In this document: positions 5,590 through 6,990 of the stretch, one piece after another
Layout: every line of letters starts with the position of its first letter
How positions within the stretch are numbered: position 1 is the stretch's first letter
DNA from: Cesiribacter sp.
GTDB taxonomy: Bacteria; Bacteroidota; Bacteroidia; Cytophagales; Cyclobacteriaceae
Direction of reading: 5' to 3'
NCBI GenBank assembly: GCA_030147305.1
Contig: JASLAE010000393.1
Span: 1-6,990, forward strand
Length of the DNA: 6,990 nt
Notes under the pieces: model-generated
What the model was told of the DNA's origin: nothing
Seen by the model: only the letters and a program-made list of their open reading frames with translations
Databases searched by the model: none
Made by a program: the position numbers and the translations under genes

Positions 5590-5623
5590 CTATTGGAAAT
5601 TCAATTCCGATTTTCCTCCTCAC

Positions 5624-6990
5624 ATGAATAACCCCTATTTTTCATTATTAAGAACAGCATGGCAATTTGCCCGGCATGAACGTAAGCGGTATGTGCTTAT
5701 TTACTTCATGTTTATCATGGCCAGTGTTGTTATTGCCATGCAGCCACTGTTGTACGGCTGGTTTGTAGACCACTTACAGCAAGAGGGGACAGATGCTTTA
5801 TCTTATGCCTGGATTTACGGAGCAGTTTATTTAGGGCTAAAGGTGCTGGAGTGGTCTTTTCATGGTCCCGCCCGGGTCATGGAACGCGAACTGGCCTTTA
5901 ACCTGAGCCGCAATTTTCTCGATGAACGTTATCATCAGGTATTGCACCTGCCGGTAAAGTGGCACCAGGATCATCACTCAGGCTCCACCATTAACCGTCT
6001 GCGGAAAGCATATGAGGGCTTGAAGGAGTTTTTTCAGCATGGCTTTGTATACCTACAGGCAATGGGCAAGCTGCTCTTTTCTGTAGCTGCCGTACTCTAT
6101 TTCTCCCCTCTTTTCGGTGCCATTGGCGTTTGCATTGGCATTTTTACCATATGGGTTATTTTCCAGTTCGATAAGCCTTTTGTAAAGGCGCTGCGAGAAC
6201 AAAATGAGCGTGAGCATGAAGTATCTTCTACCCTCTTCGATAGCCTTTCAAACATCATTACAGTAATCACGCTACGACTGGAAAAGCGAATGCAGAGCAG
6301 CCTGATGCAAAAAGTAAAGCATGTTTTTCCTCCTTTCCGGAAGCAGGCTGTTGTAAACGAGTGGAAGTGGTTCACCGCCCACATGCTTGTGGGCCTTATT
6401 TATGTGGTAGTTGTGGTGGGGTATGTCTATCAGCATTGGGTGCCGGGTGAAATATTCCTGATTGGTGGCCTGGTTACTTTGCTGGCTTATGTAAACCAGT
6501 TTACCAGTGTATTTTATGATGTCGCTTATCAGTACACCAAAATTGTACAGTTTTATACCAATGTAGAAGCAGCAAAAGTCATCAGCGATGCCTATGATGA
6601 GCAGCACAGGCCTGCAATAGCTGCTTCTTTACCAGCTAACTGGAAGAGCCTGGAGATCAGCAACCTCTATTTTCATCATGGTGCCGCAGAGGAGAAACGA
6701 TCTGGCCTGCATGGATTGCAGCTGCGCATTAAACGGGGCGAACGGGTTGCACTTATTGGAGAAAGCGGCAGCGGCAAAAGCACTTTGCTGGCCCTTTTGC
6801 GGGGATTATACATACCAGAGACTGGGGTAAAGGCAACTGCAGATGGCCAGCATCCGGTAGATTTTGACCATATCGCCAGCACCGTTACCTTATTTCCGCA
6901 GGAGCCTGAAATCTTTGAGAATACTATCCACTACAATATCACGCTGGGACTTCCTTTCAGCGAAGAGGATATTCAGCAAGTTTGCGATAC
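5624..6990 (+). CDS. ABC exporter-type transporter, fused permease and ATPase, 3' end missing
   Basis: An open frame from ATG 5624 runs 455 codons to the window edge without a stop. The N-terminal part is an ABC exporter membrane domain, with hydrophobic segments near residues 22-47, 58-80, 140-160, 163-185, 255-275 and 283-305. The cytoplasmic loop WHQDHHSGSTINRLRKAYEG is typical of type IV exporters, which work as dimers at the inner membrane. The ATPase domain begins near 345 and carries a Walker A motif GESGSGKST at 379-387 and a Q-loop at Q426 in FPQEPEIFENTI. The LSGGQ signature, Walker B and H-loop would lie beyond 6990, so ATPase competence cannot be judged. A full protein would be expected to be about 580-600 residues. 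The substrate is unknown: the architecture fits lipid, peptide or drug export. The start has no Shine-Dalgarno sequence, but a good promoter lies just upstream and the next in-frame ATG falls within the first membrane helix. Confidence 0.92.
   Translation, partial: MNNPYFSLLRTAWQFARHERKRYVLIYFMFIMASVVIAMQPLLYGWFVDHLQQEGTDALSYAWIYGAVYLGLKVLEWSFHGPARVMERELAFNLSRNFLDERYHQVLHLPVKWHQDHHSGSTINRLRKAYEGLKEFFQHGFVYLQAMGKLLFSVAAVLYFSPLFGAIGVCIGIFTIWVIFQFDKPFVKALREQNEREHEVSSTLFDSLSNIITVITLRLEKRMQSSLMQKVKHVFPPFRKQAVVNEWKWFTAHMLVGLIYVVVVVGYVYQHWVPGEIFLIGGLVTLLAYVNQFTSVFYDVAYQYTKIVQFYTNVEAAKVISDAYDEQHRPAIAASLPANWKSLEISNLYFHHGAAEEKRSGLHGLQLRIKRGERVALIGESGSGKSTLLALLRGLYIPETGVKATADGQHPVDFDHIASTVTLFPQEPEIFENTIHYNITLGLPFSEEDIQQVCD

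Larger units (their letters stand above)
5225..5623. other. AT-rich divergent intergenic region
   Basis: About 400 bp separate the starts of the minus-strand OB-fold-like gene and the plus-strand ABC transporter gene. It must hold both promoters. A good plus-strand promoter candidate is visible at 5563-5589. For the minus strand only 7-of-8 matches to TAnnTTTG are seen, within the inverted repeats at 5335-5374. AGCTGAA occurs at 5492-5498 and 5526-5532. No coding frame or structured RNA stands out. Confidence 0.5.

Noticed and set aside
6097..6882. Minus-strand open frames of 68-111 codons across the ABC transporter gene
   Set aside because: They overlap the continuous ABC transporter frame, which carries membrane helices, Walker A and Q-loop; the minus-strand products have no family character.

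Overview
The window reads as ordinary chromosomal DNA from a member of the Bacteroidota, most likely the Cytophagales (inferred). Support comes from a 287-residue RpoD-type sigma factor without region 1.1, from promoter candidates of the Bacteroidota form TTG-N(16-21)-TAnnTTTG instead of the E. coli form, and from weak or absent Shine-Dalgarno sequences at most starts. There is no rRNA, tRNA, insertion sequence, phage gene or CRISPR array, and no sign of a recent insertion.

Layout. Positions 1-166 (minus strand, cut by the window edge) encode the N-terminus of a small TMEM220-like membrane protein. A strong hairpin at 333-380 follows the 3' end of an RpoD-like sigma factor gene (398-1261, minus). 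The sigma gene has a 538-bp upstream region holding a perfect -7 motif, a perfect 18-bp palindrome and two mutually exclusive hairpins. Next is a two-gene minus-strand operon: a GH15 alpha-glucosidase (glucoamylase or trehalase type, 2909-4732) whose stop overlaps the start of a zinc-dependent glucose 1-dehydrogenase-like gene (1800-2912) by four bases. Upstream lies a small gene with OB-fold-like character, resembling DUF669 or single-strand-binding proteins (4856-5224, minus), with its own terminator at 4797-4835. After an AT-rich divergent intergenic region, a plus-strand ABC exporter-type gene starts at 5624 and runs off the window end; what remains is the full membrane domain and the first part of the ATPase domain.

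How the genes work together. The clearest functional unit is the GH15-glucose dehydrogenase pair: one enzyme releases glucose from an alpha-glucoside and the other can oxidise it directly to gluconolactone, with translational coupling keeping them co-expressed. The other genes look like independent units.

The most useful correction is to the GH15 start. The longest open frame begins at 4810, but that ATG lies inside the terminator hairpin of the upstream gene, and the conserved protein begins at 4732. I found no clearly novel multi-gene system. The most interesting unexplained signals are non-coding: the palindrome at 1455-1472 and the competing hairpins at 1503-1576.
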